Positions 1-8,319 of a stretch of DNA of 64,000 nucleotides are shown piece by piece. Source of the DNA: Myxococcota bacterium (GTDB taxonomy: Bacteria; Myxococcota_C; UBA6777); assembly GCA_023150835.1 (NCBI GenBank), contig JAKLKB010000015.1, forward strand, positions 1 through 64,000, read 5' to 3'. Both the position numbers and the translations under genes were made by a program. Position 1 is the first letter of the stretch. Every line of letters starts with the position of its first letter. The notes below the pieces were generated by a model. It was given only the letters and a program-made list of their open reading frames with translations, had not been told where the DNA came from and did no database searches.

Positions 1-360
1 CCTACAAAACAGACCTCCGCAAAGGCCGAATCCTCCGCATCTACAAAACAGACCTCCGCAAAGGCCGAATCCTCCGCATCTACAAAACAGACCTCCGCAA
101 AGGCCGAACCCTCCGCATCTACAAAACAGACCTCCGCAAAGGCCGAACCCTCCGCATCTACAAAAAAAGCCACGACAAAAGCCCCATCTGCCGACCCCTC
201 CGCGCCTACAAAACAGACCTCCACAAAAGCCCCATCTGCCGACCCCTCTGAGCCTACAAAACAGACCTCCACAAAAGCCCTCTCTTCCAAAGCTACAAAA
301 AAGACCACTGCAAAAGCCGACCCCTCCGAGCCTACAAAAAAGGCCACTGCAAAAGCCTCT
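1..360 (+). repeat. 39-bp in-frame tandem repeats (TKQTSAKAE-type)
   Basis: Near-identical 39-bp units start at 1, 40, 79 and 118, followed by degenerate units to about 360. Each encodes 13 residues, so copy-number change would keep the frame. Confidence 0.9.
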
Positions 361-3300
361 TCGACACAAACAACCGAAAAGCAAACGCCCAAGGCATCGG
401 CAAATCCTTCGCAGACATCGACCGTACCGCCCCCTCTCCTCTCCACAACCGCCACCGTAGCTGAACTCAAGCCCACCTCCTCGCCCCTCCCCTCGCTCAA
501 AGAGCGCGAAGAGGCCATTCAAGCCAACCGTAAAGCACGACGGCAACCTTTCGGCCCGCGCCCTCAAGACGTCTTACAAGAATTCGCCCAAGAGATGATC
601 CAAGATCAACAAGATCCTGTCGAAGGTCTCTCCCGCCTATTGACCGCGCCACCCAACCGCCGCACCAAGCAAGCGCGCCCAAGCGCCCCTCCCCACGCCG
701 AGACTCAACACACCGCCCAAGAAACACACCCCTCTCCCCGTTCCTCCGCGCAAACACACTCGACCACAGCGGAAACTCCCCGACCATATGTCGGATCTTC
801 GGCCTCTTTGGATGCTCCTTCGACTCCTGCTCTGCGTGACGAAAAGCCCTCTCCCCCACGTTACGCGCAAACACGCAGCGACCGTGCGGACGAACCTTCT
901 TCCGCCCCATCCCTCCTTCCACACGAGCGCACAGCACGCACTCTTGGCGACGAGACTCCCCGCTACAACGAAGCCCCCCGCTACAACGAAGCCCCCCGCT
1001 ACAACGAAGCCCCCCGCTACAACGAAGCCCCCCGCTACAACGAGGCCCCCCGCTACAACGAGGCCCCCCGCTACAACGAACCCCCCCGCTACAACGAAGC
1101 CCCCCGCTACAACGACAGCGCTCGCCATCATGCGCCTACTCGCACAACAGGCCGCGCTCCAATGGTCAAAGCGCGGGTCTTTCATCCTGATGCAGAAGCG
1201 GGTGGTGGCTACATCATCCGCGAATTTCCCGCAGACCAGATCCCTCCGGGAGCCATCCCCGTTGAACCGATCCCATCGACAGATCGGCGCGAATCACGCG
1301 GGCGCAACGATGAAAACCGCGAACCACAACGCAACCGCCGATGGGAGGGGGATCCTCTCTATGGCCCCCCTGTCCCGGGCGGCATCCTTGACGCAGGACG
1401 GCGCCTTCGTGAACGCAATCCCTTAGAACCATCGCCCAAGATCACAGAGAAGACCGCAACCGCATCTTCAACGCCCCCCACAGAGAAGACCGCGCCTGCC
1501 TCTTCAACGACTCCCACAGAAAAGACCGCAGCAGCTTCTTTTACACCACCCACAGAAAAGACCGCAGCAGCTTCTTTTACACCACCCACAGAAAAGACCG
1601 CCACAGCGTCTTCTTCGCTTTCCGCCATAACAGAAAAGACCGCCACAGCGTCTTCTTCGCTTTCCGCCATAACAGAAAAGACCGCCACAGCGTCTTCTTC
1701 AACGACTCCCACAGAAAAGACCGCAGCAGCTTCTTTTACACCACCCACAGAAAAGACCGCACCTGCCTTTTCTTCGCTCCCCGCCACCACAGAAAAGACC
1801 GTCACGACAGCGGCTTCGATATCACTTGCGGAAAAGGCCGCCAATGCGGCTTCGCCATCTCTTGCAGAAAAGACGGTGGCATCCGCGCCTCTAACAGCTC
1901 CGAAAGCCCAAGTCGGCACATCTTTTATGCACGGCTTACCGAGTGGCTCAAGCGCACGACTCGCCAAAGTCCTCGAAAGATCAGGGCTTGACAACCCATT
2001 TCCCGCTGCTTCGAGCGATCCCTCGACCACAACGACCGCCAAACAAGACAACACCAACTTTGCGCTGGCTGCGGGATTTACGGCGCGTCATGTGGTGCCG
2101 TCCAACGACGCACAAAACCGCAAAACGGGCCGCATGGTGATCGACGGTAGACTGATCGACGCACCGGGAGAACAACCGTCCCATCAAGCCCCCCAATGGA
2201 CCGACCTGCGCGCCCTTCAAACCAATCATCCCGATCTACGGCTGTTTGAGATCGCGCTTCAAACCCAAAAAGGCCACACGCTTGAAGCGCATTGTTTGCT
2301 CTGGCCCGAAGGCGCGTTTGATCTGATCGGGCGTGTCAACGACACCGATCCGCGTCCGCGTGTGTGGGAAGAAGAAGGCATCCAAGGTCTTGGCGTCGAT
2401 CAGCGCATCCGCGAACTCCAACGCTGGAGCCTGCGCGAGTGGTGGGATCTGCTACAGAAAAAATCCATCCAGCCGCTCGCAGCTTGCGCAAACAGCCGCG
2501 TGATCCGCGAAAGCAACCATGTCAGCTTTGTGTACGAACCCGACTACGATATCTATCGGCTGTATCAGTGCGCAGGAAAGCCCCTTCAAGGCGAGTATCC
2601 CTTGCTTTTGTGCGCGGAAGGCGAACTGCATTTTGCGCGAGTCAGCCTCGACAACCTCAAAGAACACGACCGCATCACTTCGGAGCAGATGCGCCGCATC
2701 CTTGGCGACAAGATGCCCCCAAAGCACCTACACACCGCCTTTTCAGCGATCCCGATCCTCCACCAATCCAACCTTCTCCCCACCGATCATCCTGCTGTCC
2801 TTGATCTGATGCGCGATCAACTGGCGCATCTCTTCCTCTTCCCTCAACTCGAACTGCCCAACCCGCTTGGAGGCGGCACCATCCAGCTTCAACTCGGGCT
2901 GTGGGAGATGAGCCAAGACGACGCAAAATCCCGAGATATCCGCGTCGCTGCGGCCCAAAACAAAGCCATCCTCTTACAAGCCAGCGCAGGCTACGTCTCC
3001 GATCTAGCACGCCGCGAACTCTGGCGGATGAAAGAACAACCTGCCAAAACGTGGGCCGGCTACAACCCCCAAGAAGTCGCCGAAGCCATCCGCGTTGCCT
3101 TGCGAGAGAACCACTTCAATATGCAAGGCTTCCTCCCCAAAAAGCCGGGCGATTACCGCTACGACGCAGAGCAAGGCGAGTTTCGTATCGTCTTGCGTCA
3201 ACGCACCACAACGCACAGCCTTTTGATGAAGGGACGCATCGGACAACGAAACTGGTTGGGTTGGATGATCCCTTACGCACGAACGCAAGAAGGTATGGAC

Positions 3301-3519
3301 TTTTTCAACGACTACGGCGCGCTCGCCACCGATCCGCGATGGGGTCAGATCCTCGAAGGTCTCTCATGGCAAGAAGCTTGGCTCACCGCCCCCGAAGGTG
3401 AAAGCCGCTGCTTGTGGGATGGACCCGATCATCGGCCCTACGCCCCTGTCATGCGTCACATGCCCGAATGGCATCGCGGTGTCCACCAAGCCCTTTTCCT
3501 CACCCAACGCCCCGCTTAG
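1..3519 (+). CDS. Large repeat-rich protein of unknown function, 5' end outside the window
   Basis: The frame is open from base 1 to the stop at 3517-3519, giving 1172 visible residues; the true start lies upstream of the window. About the first 680 visible residues are low-complexity: 13-residue TKQTSAKAE-type repeats, a Pro/Thr/Arg-rich stretch, nine RYNEAP-type hexapeptides and many TEKTA-type units. The last ~490 residues have ordinary globular composition, rich in Trp, Leu and charged residues, with no signal peptide or membrane helix visible in the part present. I do not recognise the C-terminal domain. The hydrophilic repeat region looks like a long disordered arm in front of a folded domain. 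The 3' end of the gene is copied just downstream (3565-3601). No co-directional neighbour lies downstream; the next gene converges on it. The coding call is secure; the function is unknown. Confidence 0.85.
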   Translation, partial: PTKQTSAKAESSASTKQTSAKAESSASTKQTSAKAEPSASTKQTSAKAEPSASTKKATTKAPSADPSAPTKQTSTKAPSADPSEPTKQTSTKALSSKATKKTTAKADPSEPTKKATAKASSTQTTEKQTPKASANPSQTSTVPPPLLSTTATVAELKPTSSPLPSLKEREEAIQANRKARRQPFGPRPQDVLQEFAQEMIQDQQDPVEGLSRLLTAPPNRRTKQARPSAPPHAETQHTAQETHPSPRSSAQTHSTTAETPRPYVGSSASLDAPSTPALRDEKPSPPRYAQTRSDRADEPSSAPSLLPHERTARTLGDETPRYNEAPRYNEAPRYNEAPRYNEAPRYNEAPRYNEAPRYNEPPRYNEAPRYNDSARHHAPTRTTGRAPMVKARVFHPDAEAGGGYIIREFPADQIPPGAIPVEPIPSTDRRESRGRNDENREPQRNRRWEGDPLYGPPVPGGILDAGRRLRERNPLEPSPKITEKTATASSTPPTEKTAPASSTTPTEKTAAASFTPPTEKTAAASFTPPTEKTATASSSLSAITEKTATASSSLSAITEKTATASSSTTPTEKTAAASFTPPTEKTAPAFSSLPATTEKTVTTAASISLAEKAANAASPSLAEKTVASAPLTAPKAQVGTSFMHGLPSGSSARLAKVLERSGLDNPFPAASSDPSTTTTAKQDNTNFALAAGFTARHVVPSNDAQNRKTGRMVIDGRLIDAPGEQPSHQAPQWTDLRALQTNHPDLRLFEIALQTQKGHTLEAHCLLWPEGAFDLIGRVNDTDPRPRVWEEEGIQGLGVDQRIRELQRWSLREWWDLLQKKSIQPLAACANSRVIRESNHVSFVYEPDYDIYRLYQCAGKPLQGEYPLLLCAEGELHFARVSLDNLKEHDRITSEQMRRILGDKMPPKHLHTAFSAIPILHQSNLLPTDHPAVLDLMRDQLAHLFLFPQLELPNPLGGGTIQLQLGLWEMSQDDAKSRDIRVAAAQNKAILLQASAGYVSDLARRELWRMKEQPAKTWAGYNPQEVAEAIRVALRENHFNMQGFLPKKPGDYRYDAEQGEFRIVLRQRTTTHSLLMKGRIGQRNWLGWMIPYARTQEGMDFFNDYGALATDPRWGQILEGLSWQEAWLTAPEGESRCLWDGPDHRPYAPVMRHMPEWHRGVHQALFLTQRPA
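961..1122 (+). repeat. Nine 18-bp in-frame repeats (RYNEAP)
   Basis: Units start every 18 bases from 961 to 1105 and encode RYNEAP, with RYNEPP at the seventh and RYNDSA at the ninth. Several units are identical at the DNA level, which suggests recent expansion. Confidence 0.95.
1444..1812 (+). repeat. TEKTA-type in-frame repeats of variable unit length
   Basis: An ACAGAAAAGACCGC core recurs about ten times, separated by Ala/Ser/Thr/Pro linkers of 8-12 residues. Some neighbouring units are identical in DNA, for example the two SSSLSAI units at about 1605-1690. Confidence 0.85.
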
Positions 3520-3601
3520 TCCCGCCGTCGTTTTTTCCCCGTACAAGCTAGGCGTTAGTCATATCTTTTCCTCACCCAACGCCCCGCTTAGTCCCGCCGT
3601 C
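3493..3601 (+). repeat. Duplicated 3' end of the preceding gene plus degenerate repeats
   Basis: The 37 bases at 3493-3529, spanning the stop codon of the large repeat protein, recur exactly at 3565-3601. The rest of the spacer (3605-3740) holds two rough copies of a T/C-rich segment, for example TTTTTCTGTCTTTCTT at 3605 and 3660. No gene, promoter or RNA was recognised in 3520-3740. Confidence 0.85.
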
Positions 3602-3740
3602 TTCTTTTTCTGTCTTTCTTTCCGTGTCGTCCGTGGACTCTTCTTGCCCTCCCCCTTAATTTTTCTGTCTTTCTTTTTGTGTTTTACGAAGCGTGAGACT
3701 CCCTCTGGTCGTCGTCTGTGGACTCTTCTTTTGTAGCGAT

Positions 3741-6221
3741 TTAATGGGTCGGTCGGTGGGTTTGGAGCAGTTGGCGTCCTTCGTTCATACGGCTGCGGAC
3801 GATCTGAAGATGTTCAAGGCAAACGCGGATCTGGCGATAGCGATGGCGGATGCGATCGACTTCATAACCGATCTCACGGCGTTCGAGTCGTTCGAGATAA
3901 GACTGTCGGATCGCAAAGCTGGTCGAATCGATCAGGTCGGTCAGTCCGTTGTGTAGTTCTTGAAGTTGTTGCAAAAAGCACAAGGGAAGGTATGTTGCGA
4001 GTTTGCGTGCATGGTAATCCATTTTCTGACGCAACAGCCAGCGGGTCGCATTTCGCGCATCACCCGGACCCATGTGCAGATCGTGTTGGAATTGTTCTTC
4101 GAGTTCTTCGCGAACATTCACCAAAGCATCGAGGTGATCGCGTCGGTGGTAGACATCGCTGTATTCGTAGAAAAAGACGCGGTTGAGGTTGCGTGCGATC
4201 AGGCGCAGATCGTGTCCAAGCTGCATCAGCATATCTTGGAAGGACTTTGCCACCTTACGACCTTCGGGCGAATCGCCAAAGGATCGTTCTAAAAGCCCCA
4301 TCAGACCGAGATCATTGAAGAGGAAATCTCGATATCGTTGTAAGATCTGATCGATGATGCTGGCACAGAACTGTTCGACTTCTTCATCAAGGCGCGTGAC
4401 TTCTTGTTTGAGCAAGAAGCGAAATGCCTCCCAAGGACCGGGGGTGGTCAGCGGCCCTTGCGCGAGGATCTGCGAAGTCATCAGTTCTTGAAGCAAGGCA
4501 TCGGGATCTTGTTGTTCGAGGCGATGAGAGGAGGCTTGATAGAAGCCCTCAAAAAGATTGCCTAGATCACGGGGCAACACTTCGTCGCGCAGCGTGGATT
4601 GTAAGAAGCGTTGGATCTCGGTGCGAGCGCGAGCGCGGATGCTTTTGAGTTGGCGATCGATATCGCTGCGGCACTCTTCGATAAAGCGCCCTTCGTCGTC
4701 GTCGAGTTGATCGAGGGGGGGCAAAGACAACGAAGTGGCTTGTTGGACGCGATTGACTTGCGTCTCCAACATCCGCATGGCATCGGCAAGATGGAGGTAT
4801 TCTTTATAGAAGGCCAAGTAATAACGCAGCGAGTCCCGCAAGGTCGGGACGTTTCCGTCGATGGTGGTTTGGATGGTCACATCAAAAAGGTTGTGGCCGC
4901 TTGGCAGTTCACAAGCGCGCAGCTCGTGTTCGATGGGGGCGCGGCGGCGGATCTCGCGATCGCGGGTCTCGTTGTCGTTTTGTCCGCTGGACTCGTACTG
5001 ACTTCCTGCACGACCATCCACGATAAAGACTTTTTTGCCTTCAACGTGATAGCGCTCGACCACACGCTTGAGCGTTTGCGCAACCGTCAACATCTCTTCG
5101 GCGGTTTCTTGTTCGAGTTTGCCCCATCGGCTCACCACCAAAAACACCCGCTTGGCGAAGCTTTCGCCCCACACGCGCCGATAGATCTGGAAGAGTCGAT
5201 CCTCACCTGCACGAAAAGGCGACAACGCATCCATCACGTGGACAACCGCGTCACACTCGCGTTTTCCGGTATCTTCATCGCCTCGAAGTGCCGCAACGGT
5301 GATCTCTTCATCCCGAGGATCGGGTGATCCAAGACCGGGCAGATCGATCAGTTCGCTGCCTTCGGCGAGCATCGGATGATTGATCTCAAGCTGAACTTCT
5401 CGCACCAGCGGAGAGACCGAATTATCGGCCTTTGTTGTGTAATACAACAAATTCTTGCGTGTGAGCGGTTCGATCGCAGGGCGCGAAGACAGCAAGTTTT
5501 TGTGGTTCACATACGACAGCACAAGGTCATAAAAGCTGTCGAGTCCGCGTGTTTTGGTGTTCCATTCAGCGTCTTCGAGTTGTTTTTGGAGGTACTTGAT
5601 ATCTTCGAGCAGCCCCGTCAGCTCTTCCCGTCCGTGGGGGGTTTCCTTGACGTGATGTTCGTACAGCTCGGCAAAGTCTGCATGATAACGATCGAAGAGT
5701 TCTTCGAATTGGGCGGGCGTAAAAAAGTGGATCACCATCTGTTCTTGGCCGGGTTTGCAAGCGATGATCCGCGTGACGGTCGAAGTGGTCGGTGCAGCGC
5801 CATCTTTGAGGATATGTTGGCCCAACAGCGCGTTGATCAACATACTTTTTCCGGCGTTGAATCCTCCCGCAAACCCCACCACAAACGACGGCTTTTGCAA
5901 GAAAGTTTCTGCTTGGCGCAAGCCTTCTTCGACACGCGCAGGATCCAGCCCGGGCAAAGCCAGATCGGTGGGAAGCTCCTTCAAAAGCCCGCGTACATCG
6001 TTGCTTAGCAAGCGCAAGATCTGGCGCAGTTGGGCCATCGCTTCGCCCGACGACCCTTCCCCCTCTCCATCCTCCCAATGTTTTCGTCCGTCCAGCGCCA
6101 TCGCTTCGCCCTCCTCGTCCTCTTCGTTGGCGTAACGCCCCATCTCTTCGGCAAAAGACGTGGGTGTTTTTTGGTTGTGTTGATCTTTTTTGCGTGACTT
6201 GATACGCGTTTGCGTTGACAT
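3741..6221 (-). CDS. Dynamin-like GTPase
   Basis: An 826-residue large GTPase of the bacterial dynamin-like type, expected to bind and reshape membranes. The acidic N-terminus is followed by the G domain: the P-loop GGFNAGKS at residues 119-126, a TTST switch region (G2) and DLPGLGSPD (G3). The usual [TN]KxD base-recognition motif (G4) is not obvious; the segment where it would fall reads VVSRWGKLE. The C-terminal half is long, charged and helical, as in the stalk of this family, with no clear membrane helix, so membrane association would be peripheral. The ATG at 6221 has AAGGAG eight bases upstream. It is divergent from the ABC1 kinase gene, and no partner GTPase lies next to it, although bacterial dynamins are often paired. 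Family confident, biological role unknown. Confidence 0.85.
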   Translation of the reverse strand: MSTQTRIKSRKKDQHNQKTPTSFAEEMGRYANEEDEEGEAMALDGRKHWEDGEGEGSSGEAMAQLRQILRLLSNDVRGLLKELPTDLALPGLDPARVEEGLRQAETFLQKPSFVVGFAGGFNAGKSMLINALLGQHILKDGAAPTTSTVTRIIACKPGQEQMVIHFFTPAQFEELFDRYHADFAELYEHHVKETPHGREELTGLLEDIKYLQKQLEDAEWNTKTRGLDSFYDLVLSYVNHKNLLSSRPAIEPLTRKNLLYYTTKADNSVSPLVREVQLEINHPMLAEGSELIDLPGLGSPDPRDEEITVAALRGDEDTGKRECDAVVHVMDALSPFRAGEDRLFQIYRRVWGESFAKRVFLVVSRWGKLEQETAEEMLTVAQTLKRVVERYHVEGKKVFIVDGRAGSQYESSGQNDNETRDREIRRRAPIEHELRACELPSGHNLFDVTIQTTIDGNVPTLRDSLRYYLAFYKEYLHLADAMRMLETQVNRVQQATSLSLPPLDQLDDDEGRFIEECRSDIDRQLKSIRARARTEIQRFLQSTLRDEVLPRDLGNLFEGFYQASSHRLEQQDPDALLQELMTSQILAQGPLTTPGPWEAFRFLLKQEVTRLDEEVEQFCASIIDQILQRYRDFLFNDLGLMGLLERSFGDSPEGRKVAKSFQDMLMQLGHDLRLIARNLNRVFFYEYSDVYHRRDHLDALVNVREELEEQFQHDLHMGPGDARNATRWLLRQKMDYHARKLATYLPLCFLQQLQELHNGLTDLIDSTSFAIRQSYLERLERREIGYEVDRIRHRYRQIRVCLEHLQIVRSRMNEGRQLLQTHRPTH

Positions 6222-6406
6222 CCTTGCGTCTCCTTCAATATTGAAAAAACTACCACGCGCATTTCAGGGCCAAGCCTGAACGCTTTGCGTGTCACAACTT
6301 GACAAACCCATCAACCATCCACTACCCCTCCCACACAACGGATCTTCACGCGCATCATCCAAACCGTCGCGAGGCCAAAAAAGCCACCGACACACCGAGG
6401 ATATCG

Positions 6407-8110
6407 ATGAACCGCCCTTCTGACAAAACAGAGCGCCGAACCGTAGCATCCGCCACACACGCACAGCCCGAAGCGACAAACGACACCGCCACACACGCAC
6501 AGCCCGAAGCGACAAACGACACCGCCACACACGCACAGCCCGAAGCGACAAACGACACCGCCACACACGCGCAGACCGACGCGACAAACGACACCGCCAC
6601 GCCCACCTCTTTCGAACGCGCCCACACAGAGCATCTTTCGGCTACAACGCAGCAAGCGCAACATCCAGAGCCCATGACAACGGCAGGATCGAACGATCCG
6701 CAAAAGCTCGAACAGATCCATTCGATCCCAACATCGCGGATCGGTCGGTTCTTTAAAGCGGGATGGGTGGCACGCCACGCGATCCCACTCGCGCTGCGCC
6801 GCACTGTAGAACTCGGAACCCCGAAAGATCAAGCCTCGACAGAGACCCCAGAAACCGACAAAGAGCGCATCGCACGAGAAAAGCTGCTGAAGCAACAAGA
6901 GGCCATCGCCGAAGAACTCTTCCGAACCCTCGGGACCTTAAAGGGCGTCGCGCAAAAAGTCGGTCAGATGCTTTCTTATTTGGAAGGCGTCTTGCCCGCC
7001 GAACTCGCACCCGTGTACCAAAAGGCGCTGTCGCGCCTACAAGCCTCCGCGCCCGCCCTTCCACCCGATGCAAGCCAGTCCATGATCGAATCTGAGCTAG
7101 ACTGCTTGCTTGAAGATCACTTTGCTGCTTTCGAGCCGACACCTTTCGCTGCGGCTTCGGTCGGCCAAGTCCACCGCGCAACACTTCGCGACGGCACCTA
7201 TGTGATCGTCAAGGTCCAATACCCCGACGTCGACCGCGCTTTTGATAGCGATCTCAAAAACCTCAAGATCTTCGAGACGATGCTCTCCCCCCTCATCCGC
7301 TACTACAACGCCAAAGACCTCCTCGATCAAGCGCGTCAACAACTGCTCGACGAACTTGATTACCAACGCGAAGCCCGCGCACAGCAACGCTTTTGTGACC
7401 TTTTTGCAGGACACTCACACATCAAGATACCTCGTGTCTTCGCGCATCTTTCGACAAGACGCATCCTTGTCTCCGAATACATCGACGGAATGACCTTTAC
7501 AGAGATCCAAAAAGCCGATCCTTCGGTGCGCGATCGCGCTGCGATTACGCTGTTCCGCTACTATTGGGAGTCTTTGTTCCTCCACAACTACGTCAACGCC
7601 GATCCACATCCCGGCAACTACATCTTCCACGCTGACGGCAGTGTCACCTTCCTTGATTTTGGCGCTTCGGCTGAAGTCAATCCGCGCTTTATTCGCTCTT
7701 TTTTGCACAACATCTCCGCCCACATCCACAAAGACGAAGCGCGCTTCCGCGAAACCACCGCGCAAACCTACGGATTCCCCACACAAGATCCCATCGTCTT
7801 CGACGCTTATCTCGCAGCCATCCGCAAGTTTCTCGAACCACTTTCGCCCGAAAATCAACCCTTTCAATTCTCGACCCGCTGGATCGAAAGTTTTATGGAA
7901 GACGGCCTCTCGCAATCTCGACAGATCCTCACTCGCGGCGGAAAAGTACCTCGCCTCCCGCCGCCCGGTCACATCCCTCCCGATCTACCGATCATTCAGC
8001 GCATCGGCCTCGGCTTATCTTCGCTGATCGCACGACTCCAAGGCCGACATGACTGGGCCGCAGAAGCTCTTTCCATCTTCTCAAAGGCCCTTGAACACCA
8101 ACCCGATTAA
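6407..8110 (+). CDS. ABC1/AarF/UbiB-family atypical kinase
   Basis: A 567-residue protein with all hallmarks of the UbiB/ADCK family: the KxGQ motif in KVGQMLSYLEG, the Ala-rich loop AAASVGQVH that replaces a normal P-loop, the lysine of VIVKVQYP, the ExD motif in DELDYQREA, the catalytic loop HADPHPGNY and the metal-binding DFG in LDFGAS. Family members support quinone biosynthesis or lipid handling with ATPase or kinase activity; the substrate here is not known. The ATG at 6407 is preferred because GAGG lies six bases upstream; a longer start at TTG 6299 has no comparable site. The N-terminal ~70 residues carry four 12-residue repeats and look disordered. No ubiquinone gene is adjacent. Confidence 0.88.
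   Translation: MNRPSDKTERRTVASATHAQPEATNDTATHAQPEATNDTATHAQPEATNDTATHAQTDATNDTATPTSFERAHTEHLSATTQQAQHPEPMTTAGSNDPQKLEQIHSIPTSRIGRFFKAGWVARHAIPLALRRTVELGTPKDQASTETPETDKERIAREKLLKQQEAIAEELFRTLGTLKGVAQKVGQMLSYLEGVLPAELAPVYQKALSRLQASAPALPPDASQSMIESELDCLLEDHFAAFEPTPFAAASVGQVHRATLRDGTYVIVKVQYPDVDRAFDSDLKNLKIFETMLSPLIRYYNAKDLLDQARQQLLDELDYQREARAQQRFCDLFAGHSHIKIPRVFAHLSTRRILVSEYIDGMTFTEIQKADPSVRDRAAITLFRYYWESLFLHNYVNADPHPGNYIFHADGSVTFLDFGASAEVNPRFIRSFLHNISAHIHKDEARFRETTAQTYGFPTQDPIVFDAYLAAIRKFLEPLSPENQPFQFSTRWIESFMEDGLSQSRQILTRGGKVPRLPPPGHIPPDLPIIQRIGLGLSSLIARLQGRHDWAAEALSIFSKALEHQPD
6452..6595 (+). repeat. Four 36-bp in-frame repeats in the ABC1 kinase N-terminus
   Basis: Units start at 6452, 6488, 6524 and 6560 and encode ATHAQPEATNDT, the last with TD for PE. 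The first three are identical or nearly so in DNA. Confidence 0.92.
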
Positions 8111-8182
8111 GCGGTAGCCCGATACGAGTGGGCCGCAGAAGCTCTGTTCATCTTCTCAAAAGCCCCCGAACATCGGTCCGAT
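8054..8182 (+). repeat. Duplicated 3' end of the ABC1 kinase gene
   Basis: The 54 bases at 8054-8107, encoding the last residues of the kinase, recur with several mismatches at 8129-8182, offset by 75 bp. It parallels the duplication after the first gene. The rest of the 8111-8319 spacer shows TTGACA at 8226 and TATAGT at 8246, too close together (14 bp) for a standard promoter. Confidence 0.85.
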
Positions 8183-8319
8183 GGACCGATAGCCCACCCT
8201 ACCATAAGCGCGCACACGCTTCGGCTTGACACGCCACAGAAAAAGTATAGTGTTTTGCTAGTCTTCTTCAGAACCGAGACAAAGGCACACCACAAAGAAA
8301 CAGACACAAGAGGAGAACG

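Noticed and set aside
636-2057. Minus-strand open frames opposite the first gene (VVAGG and AVFSVGG repeats)
   Set aside because: They are antisense reflections of the RYNEAP and TEKTA repeats.
8226-8251. TTGACA and TATAGT as promoter of the beta-CASP gene
   Set aside because: The boxes are only 14 bp apart, too short for a standard sigma-70 promoter.
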